Source of the DNA: Lonepinella sp042485795
Lineage (GTDB): Bacteria; Pseudomonadota; Gammaproteobacteria; Enterobacterales; Pasteurellaceae
Length of the DNA stretch: 64,000 nt
Assembly: GCF_042485795.1 (NCBI RefSeq)
Contig: NZ_CP169368.1
Location: 682,001 to 746,000 of the forward strand
Direction: 5' to 3'
Part shown: positions 46,335 through 55,851 of the stretch, one piece after another
How positions within the stretch are numbered: the stretch's first letter is position 1
Layout of the letters: each line of letters opens with the position of its first letter
The notes under the pieces: model-generated
What the model was told of the DNA's origin: nothing
What the model saw: only the letters and a program-made list of their open reading frames with translations
Database searches by the model: none
Position numbers and translations under genes: made by a program

Positions 46335-46910
46335 TTACTCAATCATTTCCTTATAGTGTCGCCGACAAACGGAGAGATATTTATCATTTCCGCCAATTTC
46401 AATTTGTTTTCCGTCTTTTACGACTTCACCTTGTTCATTTAAACGCAACACAAAATTTGCTTTGCGACCGCAATAGCAAATGGTTTTCAGTTCTTCTAAT
46501 TGATCCGCCCACGCTAATAAATATTGGCTACCCTCAAATAAATTCGCCTGAAAATCCGTGCGTAAGCCGTAACATAACACGGGAATATTCAATTTATCCA
46601 CCACATCACTTAATTGACGAACCTGTGCTTGACTAAGAAATTGAGCTTCATCGACTAAAATACAGTGTAATTTTTCATGCTCTAAATGTTGCTTGATTTC
46701 TTGCCATAGATTACTGTTTTTATTAAATAATTTAGCCGCCTGACTGATGCCAATACGGGAGGTTATTCGCCCTACCCCAAAACGATCGTCAATCGCTGCG
46801 GTATAAAGCAACACGTTCATTTGACGTTCGACATAGTTGTAGGCGGATTGTAACAGGGTAGTGGATTTCCCTGCGTTCATCGTGGAGTAATAAAAATAAA
46901 GTTTAGCCAT
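46335..46910 (-). CDS. tdk: Thymidine kinase
   Basis: The 191-residue type II kinase has P-loop STMNAGKSTTLL (9-20), Walker B-like CILVDEAQFLS, and the lasso region with zinc cysteines (ICYCGRKA and CRRHY). It salvages thymidine to dTMP. An uptake signal lies immediately before the start codon, between tdk and tsaD. Confidence 0.97.
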   Translation of the reverse strand: MAKLYFYYSTMNAGKSTTLLQSAYNYVERQMNVLLYTAAIDDRFGVGRITSRIGISQAAKLFNKNSNLWQEIKQHLEHEKLHCILVDEAQFLSQAQVRQLSDVVDKLNIPVLCYGLRTDFQANLFEGSQYLLAWADQLEELKTICYCGRKANFVLRLNEQGEVVKDGKQIEIGGNDKYLSVCRRHYKEMIE

Positions 46911-46936
46911 AAGTGCGGTGTTTTTTGGTTAAGTTT

Positions 46937-47971
46937 TTAAATAGACGCTAATTCTGTCATTGCCCAGCGTGGTTTTACCTCAATCGCTAAATCCGATTGT
47001 TCGCCATTTTTTAAGCGTAAAAAACCCACGTAAGCAATCATTGCTCCGTTGTCGGTACAAAATTGCGGAGCAGGGTAGAATACTTGCCCTTTGAGTTGTT
47101 GCATTAATTGTTGTAAACCTTGGCGTAATTGCCTGTTAGCACTGACACCACCAGCGATGACTAAGCGATTGTAGCCTGTTTGTTTTAAGGCTCGTTTGCA
47201 TTTAATCGCTAAAGTATCCACCACTGAAGTTTGAAAAGCATGGGCAATGTCAGCTTTGTCTTGTTCGCTCAATTCGCCTTGTTGTTTGATTAATTGATTA
47301 ATCGTATTGGCAGCAGCGGTTTTTAAGCCAGAAAAACTGAAATCCAAGCCAGGGCGATCGGTCATGGGTTTCGGGAACACAAAGCGTCCTGTCGTGCCTT
47401 TTTCAGCTAAACGAGAAAGTGCAGCACCACCTGGGTAATCTAAACCGAGTAATTTGGCTGTTTTATCAAAGGCTTCACCTGCTGCGTCATCAATACTTTC
47501 ACCTAATAATTGATAACACCCTACGCCCTCCACTTGCACCAGTTGCGTATGCCCTCCCGATACCAACAATGCCACAAAAGGAAACTGCGGTCGATTTTCG
47601 GGCAGTTCTAACATGGGGGCGAGTAAATGTCCCTCCATGTGATGCACACCGATAGCAGGAATATTCCAAGCATAAGCAAGCGAACGAGCAATAGTCGCTC
47701 CCACTAATAAAGCTCCCACTAAACCTGGTCCAGCAGTATAAGCAATACCATCAATGTCTTGAGCGGTTAAATTTGCTTGTTGCAAGGCTTGCTGAATTAA
47801 AGGTAAGGTTTTGCGAATATGATCACGTGAGGCAAGCTCGGGAACGACCCCCCCATAATCAGCGTGCAGATCGATTTGGCTATAAAGTTGATTGGCGATT
47901 AAGCCTTGTTGTTCATCATAAATGGCAACACCTGTTTCATCACAGGAGGTTTCAATGCCTAGAATTTTCAT
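46937..47971 (-). CDS. tsaD: tRNA N6-adenosine threonylcarbamoyltransferase TsaD
   Basis: TsaD transfers threonylcarbamoyl to A37 of ANN-decoding tRNAs with TsaB and TsaE. It has the metal-binding HHMEGH (His111, His115), GIETSCDETGVA at the start and LLVSGGHTQLV. The 344-residue length is standard. It is divergent from rpsU, the same tsaD/rpsU-dnaG-rpoD neighbourhood as in E. coli. Confidence 0.98.
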   Translation of the reverse strand: MKILGIETSCDETGVAIYDEQQGLIANQLYSQIDLHADYGGVVPELASRDHIRKTLPLIQQALQQANLTAQDIDGIAYTAGPGLVGALLVGATIARSLAYAWNIPAIGVHHMEGHLLAPMLELPENRPQFPFVALLVSGGHTQLVQVEGVGCYQLLGESIDDAAGEAFDKTAKLLGLDYPGGAALSRLAEKGTTGRFVFPKPMTDRPGLDFSFSGLKTAAANTINQLIKQQGELSEQDKADIAHAFQTSVVDTLAIKCKRALKQTGYNRLVIAGGVSANRQLRQGLQQLMQQLKGQVFYPAPQFCTDNGAMIAYVGFLRLKNGEQSDLAIEVKPRWAMTELASI

Positions 47972-48103
47972 GAAATGCTCTTTATTTTGTTATTCTTCTA
48001 AAAATTAGGTAAGATTTTACCGCACTTTGGCAAATTTGCACAGAAAAGATCAAATTCAGGCTTTACTTTTAGGGGCAAATTAGATTAAAATTGCGACCTT
48101 TAT

Positions 48104-48118
48104 TGAGTAAGTTACTCA
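48104..48118. promoter_or_regulatory. Palindrome in tsaD-rpsU promoter region
   Basis: TGAGTAA-G-TTACTCA is a perfect 15-bp dyad 58 bp before the rpsU start. It could bind a dimeric regulator or overlap the rpsU promoter. Confidence 0.4.
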
Positions 48119-48175
48119 GTAATTTTGCAAAATTAACTAAACTTATTTATCAAATTTTAATAGAGGTGATGGCTT

Positions 48176-48391
48176 ATGCCAGTAATTAAAGTTCGTGAAA
48201 ACGAATCATTTGACGTTGCATTACGTCGTTTCAAACGCTCTTGCGAAAAAGCAGGTATTTTAGCTGAAGTGCGTGCTCGTGAATTTTACGAAAAACCGAC
48301 TACTATTCGTAAACGTGAAAATATCTCTCGTGCAAAACGTCACGCGAAACGTGTTGCTCGTGAAAACGCTCGTAATACACGTTTATATTAA
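48176..48391 (+). CDS. rpsU: 30S ribosomal protein S21
   Basis: The basic 71-residue protein begins PVIKVRENESFDVALRRFKR, the S21 signature. GAGGTGATGG lies upstream of the ATG. It is the first gene of the macromolecular synthesis set rpsU-dnaG-rpoD, followed by a terminator before dnaG, as in E. coli. Confidence 0.99.
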   Translation: MPVIKVRENESFDVALRRFKRSCEKAGILAEVRAREFYEKPTTIRKRENISRAKRHAKRVARENARNTRLY

Positions 48392-48422
48392 TTAGAAGTT
48401 TTAATTAACACTTGAGTTAAAC

Positions 48423-48456
48423 AAACCGTGAAACCTTTTCGGAATCACGGTTTTGT
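48423..48456 (+). terminator. Terminator/attenuator between rpsU and dnaG
   Basis: AAACCGTGA (48423-48431) pairs with TCACGGTTT (48445-48453), followed by TTG TT. In E. coli a partial terminator at this place makes rpsU transcripts exceed dnaG; the same is likely here. Confidence 0.85.
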
Positions 48457-48492
48457 TCATTTAATTAGTTTGCTAATTCATGAGGATTAACT

Positions 48493-50241
48493 ATGGCGGG
48501 TTTGATTCCACGTTCTTTTATTAATGATATTATTGCTAAAGCAGATATTGTTGATATAGTTAATTCTCGGGTCAAATTGAAAAAGGCTGGCACCAATAAT
48601 TATCAAGCGTGCTGTCCATTTCATCACGAAAAAACACCCTCTTTTACGGTTAGCAAAACCAAACAGTTTTATCATTGTTTTGGTTGTGGGGCTCACGGTA
48701 ATGCGTTAAGTTTTTTAATGGAATATGACAAACTTGAATTTGTGGAAGCGGTAGAAGAATTAGCCAATATACTTGGCTTAGATGTACCAAGAGAGGAAAC
48801 TCGTGGTAAATCGGATAAGCCTTATGTTAATTATCAGACTAAGAAAGATCTTTATCAATTAATGCAAGAAATTGCTGAACTTTATCAGCAACAACTGCCG
48901 AAATCTCAGTTAGCTCAAGACTATTTACAACAACGAGGTTTGTCTAAAGAAATTATTCAGCGTTTTTCTATTGGTTTTGTGCCAGATAGTTATGATTTAG
49001 TGGTGCGTCAATTTGGTCATAATAAGGAAGAACAAGAGCGGTTATTTTCCTTGGGTATGGTAAAACGTAGCGAGCGTGGTAAGGTTTATGACACGTTCCG
49101 TAATCGAATTATGTTTCCAATCCGTGATCGTCGTGGACGAGTGATTGCTTTTGGGGGACGGGTGATCGGCGATGGTACACCCAAATATCTTAACTCACCT
49201 GATACTGTAACCTACCATAAAGGTAATGAACTTTATGGATTATATGAAGCATTGAAAATTAATGATAGTCCTGAACAACTATTAGTCGTTGAGGGCTATA
49301 TGGACGTGGTAGCATTGGCTCAGTTTGATGTGAATTACGCTGTGGCTTCTTTAGGAACAGCCACTACGCCAGAACAAATTAACCAGATTTTTCGTTCTAC
49401 CGAGCAGGTGATCTGTTGTTATGACGGCGATCGGGCTGGACGAGCAGCCGCATGGCGAGCTTTAGAAAATGCGTTGCCTTATTTGGAAGATGGTCGTCAG
49501 TTGAAATTTGTGTTTTTACCTGATGGCGAAGATCCTGATACCTACATTCGTCAATATGGCAAACAACAATTTGAAGACTATTTACAACAGGCACAATCTT
49601 TGAGCGATTTTTTATTTGATCATTTACTCAAAGATGTCAAATTAGCAACCAAAGAGGGTAAAAGTAAGCTGGCAGCATTAGCCGTACCATTAATTGAACG
49701 TATTCCTGGAGAAATGTTGCGGATTTATTTGAATAATATCTTAGCCAGTAAGTTAGGTATTATTGATCCTAAACAAATTGAAGCTCTCTTAGCACAACCG
49801 CAACAAAAAAGTGCGGTGCAAAAAATGCCAGAAGTAAAGCGTACCCCTATGCGATTGTTGATAGCTTTATTATTACAAAATCCAGAGCTGGCTCAATTAG
49901 AATATGATGTGTCGGATATTGCGAGTTTAAATGAACCGGGATTAGCGTTGTTTGATAAATTAACTCGGGTTTGTCGGGATAATGTCGGCATTACCTTAGG
50001 GCAAATATTAGAATATTTTCGTGATACAGAAGATTATAAGCCCCTTGAAATTTTATCAACTTGGGATCATTTAATTGAGGAAGAACAGATTAGTACGACT
50101 TATATTGAAACCTACGAATTTTTGTTAGCCCAAATTATTGAACGTAGAATTGAGCAATTAATTGCTAAAGATCGTACTGAAAGTTTAGATTCAGAAGAAA
50201 AACAGGAACTTTTCAAATTACTCAGTGGACGAGCAAAATAA
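48493..50241 (+). CDS. dnaG: DNA primase
   Basis: DnaG makes RNA primers for replication. The 582-residue protein has the CHC2 zinc finger (Cys41, His44, Cys62, Cys65), the primase core with Toprim motif VVEGYMDVVAL and CYDGDRAGRAAAW, and a C-terminal helicase-binding region. AGGATTAACT precedes the ATG. rpoD follows 82 bp later. Confidence 0.98.
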   Translation: MAGLIPRSFINDIIAKADIVDIVNSRVKLKKAGTNNYQACCPFHHEKTPSFTVSKTKQFYHCFGCGAHGNALSFLMEYDKLEFVEAVEELANILGLDVPREETRGKSDKPYVNYQTKKDLYQLMQEIAELYQQQLPKSQLAQDYLQQRGLSKEIIQRFSIGFVPDSYDLVVRQFGHNKEEQERLFSLGMVKRSERGKVYDTFRNRIMFPIRDRRGRVIAFGGRVIGDGTPKYLNSPDTVTYHKGNELYGLYEALKINDSPEQLLVVEGYMDVVALAQFDVNYAVASLGTATTPEQINQIFRSTEQVICCYDGDRAGRAAAWRALENALPYLEDGRQLKFVFLPDGEDPDTYIRQYGKQQFEDYLQQAQSLSDFLFDHLLKDVKLATKEGKSKLAALAVPLIERIPGEMLRIYLNNILASKLGIIDPKQIEALLAQPQQKSAVQKMPEVKRTPMRLLIALLLQNPELAQLEYDVSDIASLNEPGLALFDKLTRVCRDNVGITLGQILEYFRDTEDYKPLEILSTWDHLIEEEQISTTYIETYEFLLAQIIERRIEQLIAKDRTESLDSEEKQELFKLLSGRAK

Positions 50242-50323
50242 ATAATAGTGAAATAGTCATAACAGTGATAGAATTTAATTCATTTTACCTTAACGAATAA
50301 AAGTAAAGGCGGAGGAGCCATTT

Positions 50324-52195
50324 ATGGAGCAAAATCCACAATCACAATTAAAATTGTTAATCGCCCAAGGGAAAGAACAGGGCTATTTAACCTTTGCCGA
50401 AGTCAACGATCATTTGCCAGAAGAACTCGTTGATGCCGATCAAATTGAAGATATTATTCAGATGATCAATGACATGGGTATTCAAGTGTTGGATGCAGCA
50501 CCAGATGCCGATGATCTTATTTTAAATGAAAATATCGACAATATTAATGATGATGTGGTGGAAGAAGCGACCCAAGTATTATCTAGCGTAGAAGCTGAGT
50601 TAGGTCGTACTACCGATCCTGTGCGAATGTATATGCGAGAAATGGGCAGTGTAGAACTTCTAACTCGTGAGGGTGAAATTGATATTGCCAAACGCATTGA
50701 AGACGGTATTAACGAAGTACAAAGTGCCGTGGCGGAATATCCCGAATCGCTGACTTATCTTTTAGAGCAATATGAAAAAGTCGAAGAGGGTTCCGTTCGT
50801 TTAGTGGATTTGATCACAGGCTTTGTTGATCCGAATGTAGTTGAAGAAGAAAGTATCGCTGAGATTGATGATGAACTTGCGGACGATGCTGATGAAGAGG
50901 AAAGTACTGAAGTTGCTGATGTTGATTTAGATGATGAAGAAGACGAAGAGGAAACGGAATCTTCTTCCGATGACAGCGATACGGCTATTGATCCAGAAGT
51001 TGCAAGAGAAAAATTTGCCGCCTTAAAAGCACAACATATTAAAATCTTAGGGTTAATTGAAAAACATGGGCGTACCCATAAAAAAGTGCGTAGCGAAATT
51101 CAAGCATTATCAGAAATTTTTGTACAATTCCGTTTAGTGCCTCGTCAATTTGATTTATTGGTGATGTCTATTCGAGATATGATGAAACGGGTACGTAAAG
51201 AAGAACGTCAAATTCAACGTTGGGTAGTGGATTATGCCAAAATGCCAAAAGATGATTTTGTTAAGGTCTTTACGGGCAAAGAAAATACAGATGCTTGGTT
51301 AGTCAAAATTTTAGGTAGTAAGAAAAACTATGCCCCTAAATTAGCCGAATATGCCGATAATATTCGAGATTCTATTGCAAGATTACAACAGATAGAACAA
51401 GAAACCAGACTTACCATTCCACAAATTCGTGAAATTGGTGATCGGGTAGCTCAAGGCGAATTAAAAGCTCGCCGAGCCAAAAAAGAAATGGTGGAAGCTA
51501 ACTTACGTTTAGTGATCTCGATTGCCAAAAAATACACCAACCGAGGTTTGCAATTCCTTGATTTAATTCAAGAAGGTAACATCGGTTTAATGAAAGCGGT
51601 GGATAAATTTGAATATCGCCGTGGTTATAAATTCTCAACTTATGCTACATGGTGGATTCGTCAGGCGATTACGCGTTCTATTGCCGATCAGGCTCGCACT
51701 ATTCGTATTCCTGTACACATGATTGAAACCATTAATAAATTAAACCGTATTTCACGTCAAATGTTACAAGAAATGGGACGAGAAGCTACGCCAGAAGAAT
51801 TGGCAGAGCGTATGGGGATGCCAGAGGATAAAATTCGTAAAGTGTTGAAAATTGCCAAAGAACCGATTTCTATGGAAACCCCAATTGGTGATGATGACGA
51901 TTCACATTTAGGTGATTTTATTGAAGATAGTACCCTTGAGTTACCATTAGACAGTGCCACAGCACAAAGTTTACGTGCCGCAACCCATGAAGTATTAGAG
52001 GGTTTAACTCCAAGAGAATCTAAAGTATTACGTATGCGTTTTGGTATTGATATGAACACTGACCATACGCTTGAAGAAGTAGGTAAACAATTTGATGTTA
52101 CCCGTGAACGTATTCGTCAAATTGAAGCCAAAGCATTACGCAAATTACGCCACCCAAGCCGTTCAGAAACTTTGCGGAGTTTCTTAGATGAGTAA
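50324..52195 (+). CDS. rpoD: RNA polymerase primary sigma factor (sigma-70)
   Basis: The 623-residue protein has region 1.1 (to about residue 80), a strongly acidic non-conserved insert around 185-225, region 2 (NLRLVISIAKKYTNRGLQF, YATWWIRQAITRSIADQ), region 3 and the 4.2 helix-turn-helix (TLEEVGKQFDVTRERIRQ). GGAGGAG precedes the ATG. A structured element containing the terminator lies immediately downstream. Confidence 0.99.
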   Translation: MEQNPQSQLKLLIAQGKEQGYLTFAEVNDHLPEELVDADQIEDIIQMINDMGIQVLDAAPDADDLILNENIDNINDDVVEEATQVLSSVEAELGRTTDPVRMYMREMGSVELLTREGEIDIAKRIEDGINEVQSAVAEYPESLTYLLEQYEKVEEGSVRLVDLITGFVDPNVVEEESIAEIDDELADDADEEESTEVADVDLDDEEDEEETESSSDDSDTAIDPEVAREKFAALKAQHIKILGLIEKHGRTHKKVRSEIQALSEIFVQFRLVPRQFDLLVMSIRDMMKRVRKEERQIQRWVVDYAKMPKDDFVKVFTGKENTDAWLVKILGSKKNYAPKLAEYADNIRDSIARLQQIEQETRLTIPQIREIGDRVAQGELKARRAKKEMVEANLRLVISIAKKYTNRGLQFLDLIQEGNIGLMKAVDKFEYRRGYKFSTYATWWIRQAITRSIADQARTIRIPVHMIETINKLNRISRQMLQEMGREATPEELAERMGMPEDKIRKVLKIAKEPISMETPIGDDDDSHLGDFIEDSTLELPLDSATAQSLRAATHEVLEGLTPRESKVLRMRFGIDMNTDHTLEEVGKQFDVTRERIRQIEAKALRKLRHPSRSETLRSFLDE

Positions 52196-52203
52196 GTGAT
52201 ATG

Positions 52204-52333
52204 CCCTGCACTAGCGTACAGGGATAAGCATGGTGACGATGCTCTGCATCTTTTATATGAATGAGATAACGGATCTAACGCTATGGAATAGCGATATTAT
52301 GTCTAACCCCGTATGTAAGTGCGGGGTTTTTTT
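52204..52333 (+). ncRNA. Structured four-hairpin element, copy B, with rpoD terminator
   Basis: In transcript order: CCCTGCAC-TAGC-GTACAGGG (52204-52223), GATGC-TCT-GCATC (52238-52250), GCTAT-GGA-ATAGC (52280-52292) and CCCCGTAT-GTAA-GTGCGGGG (52307-52326) followed by seven T's. The last hairpin is an obvious rho-independent terminator. Stems differ from copy A (11677-11779) by compensating changes while loops TAGY, GGA and GNRA are kept. It begins 8 bp after the rpoD stop. Confidence 0.7.
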
Positions 52334-52548
52334 GTCTATTTCGTGATTTAAGAGAAATAAAATTATTACTTCATGTGAAAAGGTTGTATAATAATCAACG
52401 CTTTTTTGTATCCGTTTTCGTTTTAGCGTGCGGCTATCAAAAATATTTTGCAGATAGACAAAGAGTATTTTTGCTAGTCGCAAATTTGGAACAAGAAAGC
52501 AGTGTTTGGGGGAAATCCCTGTGTTAGAAAATGAAAAAGGAAAACATT
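52334..52548 (+). promoter_or_regulatory. pnp promoter and leader with long hairpin
   Basis: The 353-bp rpoD-pnp gap holds the structured element and then this leader, with no gene. TATAAT (52387-52392) is a likely -10 box, with TTATTA 18 bp upstream as a weak -35. GCGGCTATCAAAAATA (52430-52445) pairs with TATTTTTGCTAGTCGC (52466-52481) in 15 of 16 positions (one G-U, one mismatch), with a 20-nt loop. E. coli pnp has a comparable leader hairpin cut by RNase III for autoregulation. Confidence 0.65.
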
Positions 52549-54690
52549 GTGAATCCAATAGTAAAACAATTTAAATATGGTCAACACACCGTCACGCTTG
52601 AAACGGGTGCGATTGCACGTCAAGCAACGGCAGCAGTGATGGCAAGTATGGACGATACCACCGTATTCGTAACAGTGGTAGCGAAAAAAGAAGTGAAAGA
52701 GGGACAAGATTTCTTCCCATTAACTGTTGATTATCAAGAACGTACTTATGCTGCGGGTAAAATTCCTGGTGGATTCTTTAAACGTGAAGGTCGTCCATCT
52801 GAGGGTGAAACTTTAATTGCTCGTTTAATTGACCGTCCAATTCGTCCATTATTCCCTGAGGGTTTCTTAAATGAAATTCAGATCATTGCGACTGTGGTGT
52901 CAGTTAATCCACAAATTAGCCCTGATTTAGTGGCAGTGATTGGTGCGTCAGCTGCATTGTCATTGTCAGGTGTACCGTTTAATGGTCCAATTGGTGCGGC
53001 TCGAGTGGGTTTTATTGATGATCAATTCGTACTAAACCCAACCATGGCAGAACAAAAACAAAGCCGTTTGGATTTAGTCGTAGCTGGGACGGATAAAGCC
53101 GTGTTAATGGTAGAATCTGAAGCGGACGTATTAACTGAAGAACAAATGTTAGCGGCGGTGGTATTCGGTCATCAGCAACAACAAGTGGTGGTGGAAGCAA
53201 TTAAAGAATTTGCTCAAGAAGCGGGTAAACCACGTTGGGATTGGGTGGCACCTGAGCCAAATACCGCATTGATTAATAAAGTAAAATCTTTAGCAGAAAG
53301 CCGTTTAGGTGATGCTTATCGTATTACTGAAAAACAAGTGCGTTATGAGCAAATTGATGCCATTAAAGCCGATGTGATTGCTCAAATTACCGCAGAAACT
53401 GCTGAGGGCGAAGAGATCAGCGAAGGTAAAATTATTGATATTTTCACCGCACTTGAAAGTCAAATCGTGCGTGGGCGTATTATCGCAGGCGAACCACGGA
53501 TTGACGGTCGTACCGTTGACACTGTGCGTGCCTTAGATATTTGTACGGGCGTATTACCACGTACCCATGGTTCAGCGATTTTCACGCGTGGTGAAACGCA
53601 AGCGTTAGCCGTAGCAACATTAGGTACGGAACGTGATGCACAAATCCTTGATGAATTAACTGGTGAACGTCAAGATAATTTCTTATTCCACTACAATTTT
53701 CCTCCGTATTCTGTGGGTGAAACGGGACGTGTAGGTTCACCAAAACGCCGTGAAATCGGTCATGGTCGTTTGGCAAAACGTGGTGTCGCCGCTGTGATGC
53801 CAAGCATTACTGAATTCCCTTATGTAGTACGTGTGGTGTCTGAAATTACCGAGTCTAACGGTTCTTCTTCTATGGCGTCTGTATGTGGTGCTTCCCTTGC
53901 GTTAATGGACGCTGGTGTACCAATTAAAGCCGCCGTAGCAGGGATTGCCATGGGTTTAGTGAAAGAAGACGACAAATTTGTGGTGCTTTCTGATATTTTA
54001 GGCGATGAAGATCACTTAGGCGATATGGACTTCAAAGTCGCAGGGACTCGTCAAGGTGTAACTGCACTACAAATGGACATCAAAATTGAAGGCATTACCG
54101 CCGAAATTATGCAAATTGCCTTAAATCAAGCGAAAAGTGCCAGAATGCACATTTTAGGTGTAATGGAACAAGCGATTGCCGCTCCACGTGAAGAAATTTC
54201 TGATTTCGCACCACGTATTTACACCATGAAAATCGATCCGAAGAAAATCAAAGATGTGATTGGTAAAGGTGGTGCAGTGATTCGTGCATTAACCGAAGAA
54301 ACAGGTACATCTATTGATATTGACGATGATGGTACCGTAAAAATTGCCGCAGTTGATGGTAATGCAGTGAAAACGGTTATGGCACGTATCGAGGATATTA
54401 CCGCAGAAGTGGTGGCAGGTGAGATTTACAAAGGTAAAGTGACTCGTCTGGCAGACTTTGGTGCCTTTGTTTCTATTCTTGGTGGAAAAGAGGGATTAGT
54501 GCATATTTCACAAATCGCTGAAGAGCGTGTTGAGAAAGTAACTGATTACCTTACTTTAGGTCAAGAAGTGCAAGTCAAAGTGGTTGAAATTGATCGCCAA
54601 GGTCGTATTCGCTTAACCATGAAAGATCTTGTGGAAAAACAACAAGCTGCTGAATCAACAGAGCAAGCTACATTTGTTGAACAAGAATAA
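52549..54690 (+). CDS. pnp: Polyribonucleotide nucleotidyltransferase (PNPase)
   Basis: PNPase degrades RNA phosphorolytically from the 3' end. The start is set at GTG 52549 (VNPIVKQFKYGQHT): AAGGA lies 7 nt upstream, and 713 residues match E. coli (711). Two RNase PH domains (GEGEI-type FPPYSVGETGRVGSPKRREIGHG in the second, here cited in part), a KH domain (KIKDVIGKGGAVIRALTEE) and an S1 domain (GKVTRLADFGAFVSI) are seen. rpsO is not upstream, unlike in E. coli; rpoD is. Confidence 0.97.
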   Translation: MNPIVKQFKYGQHTVTLETGAIARQATAAVMASMDDTTVFVTVVAKKEVKEGQDFFPLTVDYQERTYAAGKIPGGFFKREGRPSEGETLIARLIDRPIRPLFPEGFLNEIQIIATVVSVNPQISPDLVAVIGASAALSLSGVPFNGPIGAARVGFIDDQFVLNPTMAEQKQSRLDLVVAGTDKAVLMVESEADVLTEEQMLAAVVFGHQQQQVVVEAIKEFAQEAGKPRWDWVAPEPNTALINKVKSLAESRLGDAYRITEKQVRYEQIDAIKADVIAQITAETAEGEEISEGKIIDIFTALESQIVRGRIIAGEPRIDGRTVDTVRALDICTGVLPRTHGSAIFTRGETQALAVATLGTERDAQILDELTGERQDNFLFHYNFPPYSVGETGRVGSPKRREIGHGRLAKRGVAAVMPSITEFPYVVRVVSEITESNGSSSMASVCGASLALMDAGVPIKAAVAGIAMGLVKEDDKFVVLSDILGDEDHLGDMDFKVAGTRQGVTALQMDIKIEGITAEIMQIALNQAKSARMHILGVMEQAIAAPREEISDFAPRIYTMKIDPKKIKDVIGKGGAVIRALTEETGTSIDIDDDGTVKIAAVDGNAVKTVMARIEDITAEVVAGEIYKGKVTRLADFGAFVSILGGKEGLVHISQIAEERVEKVTDYLTLGQEVQVKVVEIDRQGRIRLTMKDLVEKQQAAESTEQATFVEQE

Positions 54691-54702
54691 TTTGTAAAAT
54701 TT

Positions 54703-54748
54703 TACCGCACTTTGCTAGAGTCTAAGTAGGCTTGAGTAAAAGTGCGGT
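54703..54748 (+). terminator. Inverted uptake-signal pair after pnp
   Basis: ACCGCACTTT (about 54703) and AAAAGTGCGGT (about 54738-54748) face each other over 26 bp, followed by TTATTTG. Confidence 0.55.
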
Positions 54749-54789
54749 TTATTTGTTATAAATTTTGTCTAATAAAGGCATTATAGGTG

Positions 54790-55725
54790 ATGATACTGCT
54801 AAACAGGTTAATGCAGATCGGCAAGTTTTTACCGAATTTATTGTTTGTTGTCATGCTAACGAGTTGTGTCAATAGCTCTGGTGGCGTGTTTGTATCTAAC
54901 AATAAGATAACCTTGGCGGAACAATATCCTAATGTGCATTTTGAGCAAGAAGTCATGATTGCTCGTATTCATCAAATGCTGATTATTGGACAACTATCGA
55001 AAGCAGAACGAGCAAGTTTACATTTTGAGCGTGGTGTGCTTTATGATAGTTTAGGGCTTTGGGGATTAGCTCGTTATGACTTTACTCAAACCCTAGCACT
55101 GCGACCAAAAACGGCGGCAGTTTACAACTATTTAGGTTTATATTCTTTATTAGATGAAGATTATGACAGTGCATTAGAGGCATTTAATGTAGTGTTTGAA
55201 TTAGATCCTGATTATGAATATTCCTATTTAAATCGTGGTTTAGATTTTTATTACACTGCACGTTACAACCTAGCACAACGGGACTTTTTGGCTTTCTATA
55301 ATGCGGACCAAACCGACCCTTATCGTGTGCTTTGGCTATATTTAAATGAGCTTAAATTTAAACCCAATGAGGCAAAACAGAATTTAGTGCAAAGAGCTAA
55401 ACAGCTTTCCACTGAATATTGGGGTACTTCAATCGTCCAATATTATTTGGGCAACCTTTCAGAGCAAGACTTATTAGACAAGGCTCAACAATTTGTTGAT
55501 CCAGCGTCCCCTCAATATGCGGAAGTATTGACTGAAACCTATTTTTATCTAGCAAAACAAAAACTCAATATTGGCAATGTGAGTGAGGCAGAAACCTTAT
55601 TCAAATTGGCGATGGCAAATCAGGTGTATAATTTCGTTGAGTATCGTTTTGCATTGTTTGAACTGGCGAAATTGAAAAATATGGAATCCAGTGAACAAAC
55701 GGACGTGGTTGCACGGAAAAAATAA
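54790..55725 (+). CDS. nlpI: Lipoprotein NlpI (TPR adaptor)
   Basis: Signal peptide with lipobox LTSC, then tetratricopeptide repeats (LHFERGVLYDSLGLWGLARYD; AVYNYLGLYSLLDEDYDSAL, and similar). In E. coli NlpI recruits proteases and peptidoglycan hydrolases at the outer membrane. ATG 54790 is used; GTG 54787 or ATG 54811 are alternative starts that leave the lipobox intact. The order pnp-nlpI-deaD is as in E. coli. Confidence 0.93.
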   Translation: MILLNRLMQIGKFLPNLLFVVMLTSCVNSSGGVFVSNNKITLAEQYPNVHFEQEVMIARIHQMLIIGQLSKAERASLHFERGVLYDSLGLWGLARYDFTQTLALRPKTAAVYNYLGLYSLLDEDYDSALEAFNVVFELDPDYEYSYLNRGLDFYYTARYNLAQRDFLAFYNADQTDPYRVLWLYLNELKFKPNEAKQNLVQRAKQLSTEYWGTSIVQYYLGNLSEQDLLDKAQQFVDPASPQYAEVLTETYFYLAKQKLNIGNVSEAETLFKLAMANQVYNFVEYRFALFELAKLKNMESSEQTDVVARKK

Positions 55726-55785
55726 CCGCTCAAAGTGCGGTGCTTTTTAGTAAAGTTTTTCTTAGTGCAATTAAATTATACAAAC

Positions 55786-55825
55786 GAAAGCCAAAATTGA
55801 GCTTTCCTAGGGTCAAAGACCCCTA
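55786..55825 (+). promoter_or_regulatory. Hairpins in deaD leader
   Basis: GAAAGC...GCTTTC (55786-55806) and TAGGGTC-AAA-GACCC (55808-55822) lie in the 126-bp gap before deaD, which also has an uptake signal near 55733. Confidence 0.4.
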
Positions 55826-55851
55826 ACAAACAGAACAATTCGAGTATTTTA

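Noticed and set aside
52253..52558. 101-codon minus-strand ORF in the rpoD-pnp gap
   Set aside because: It runs through a terminator, the promoter and the pnp leader hairpin; no ribosome site or domain.
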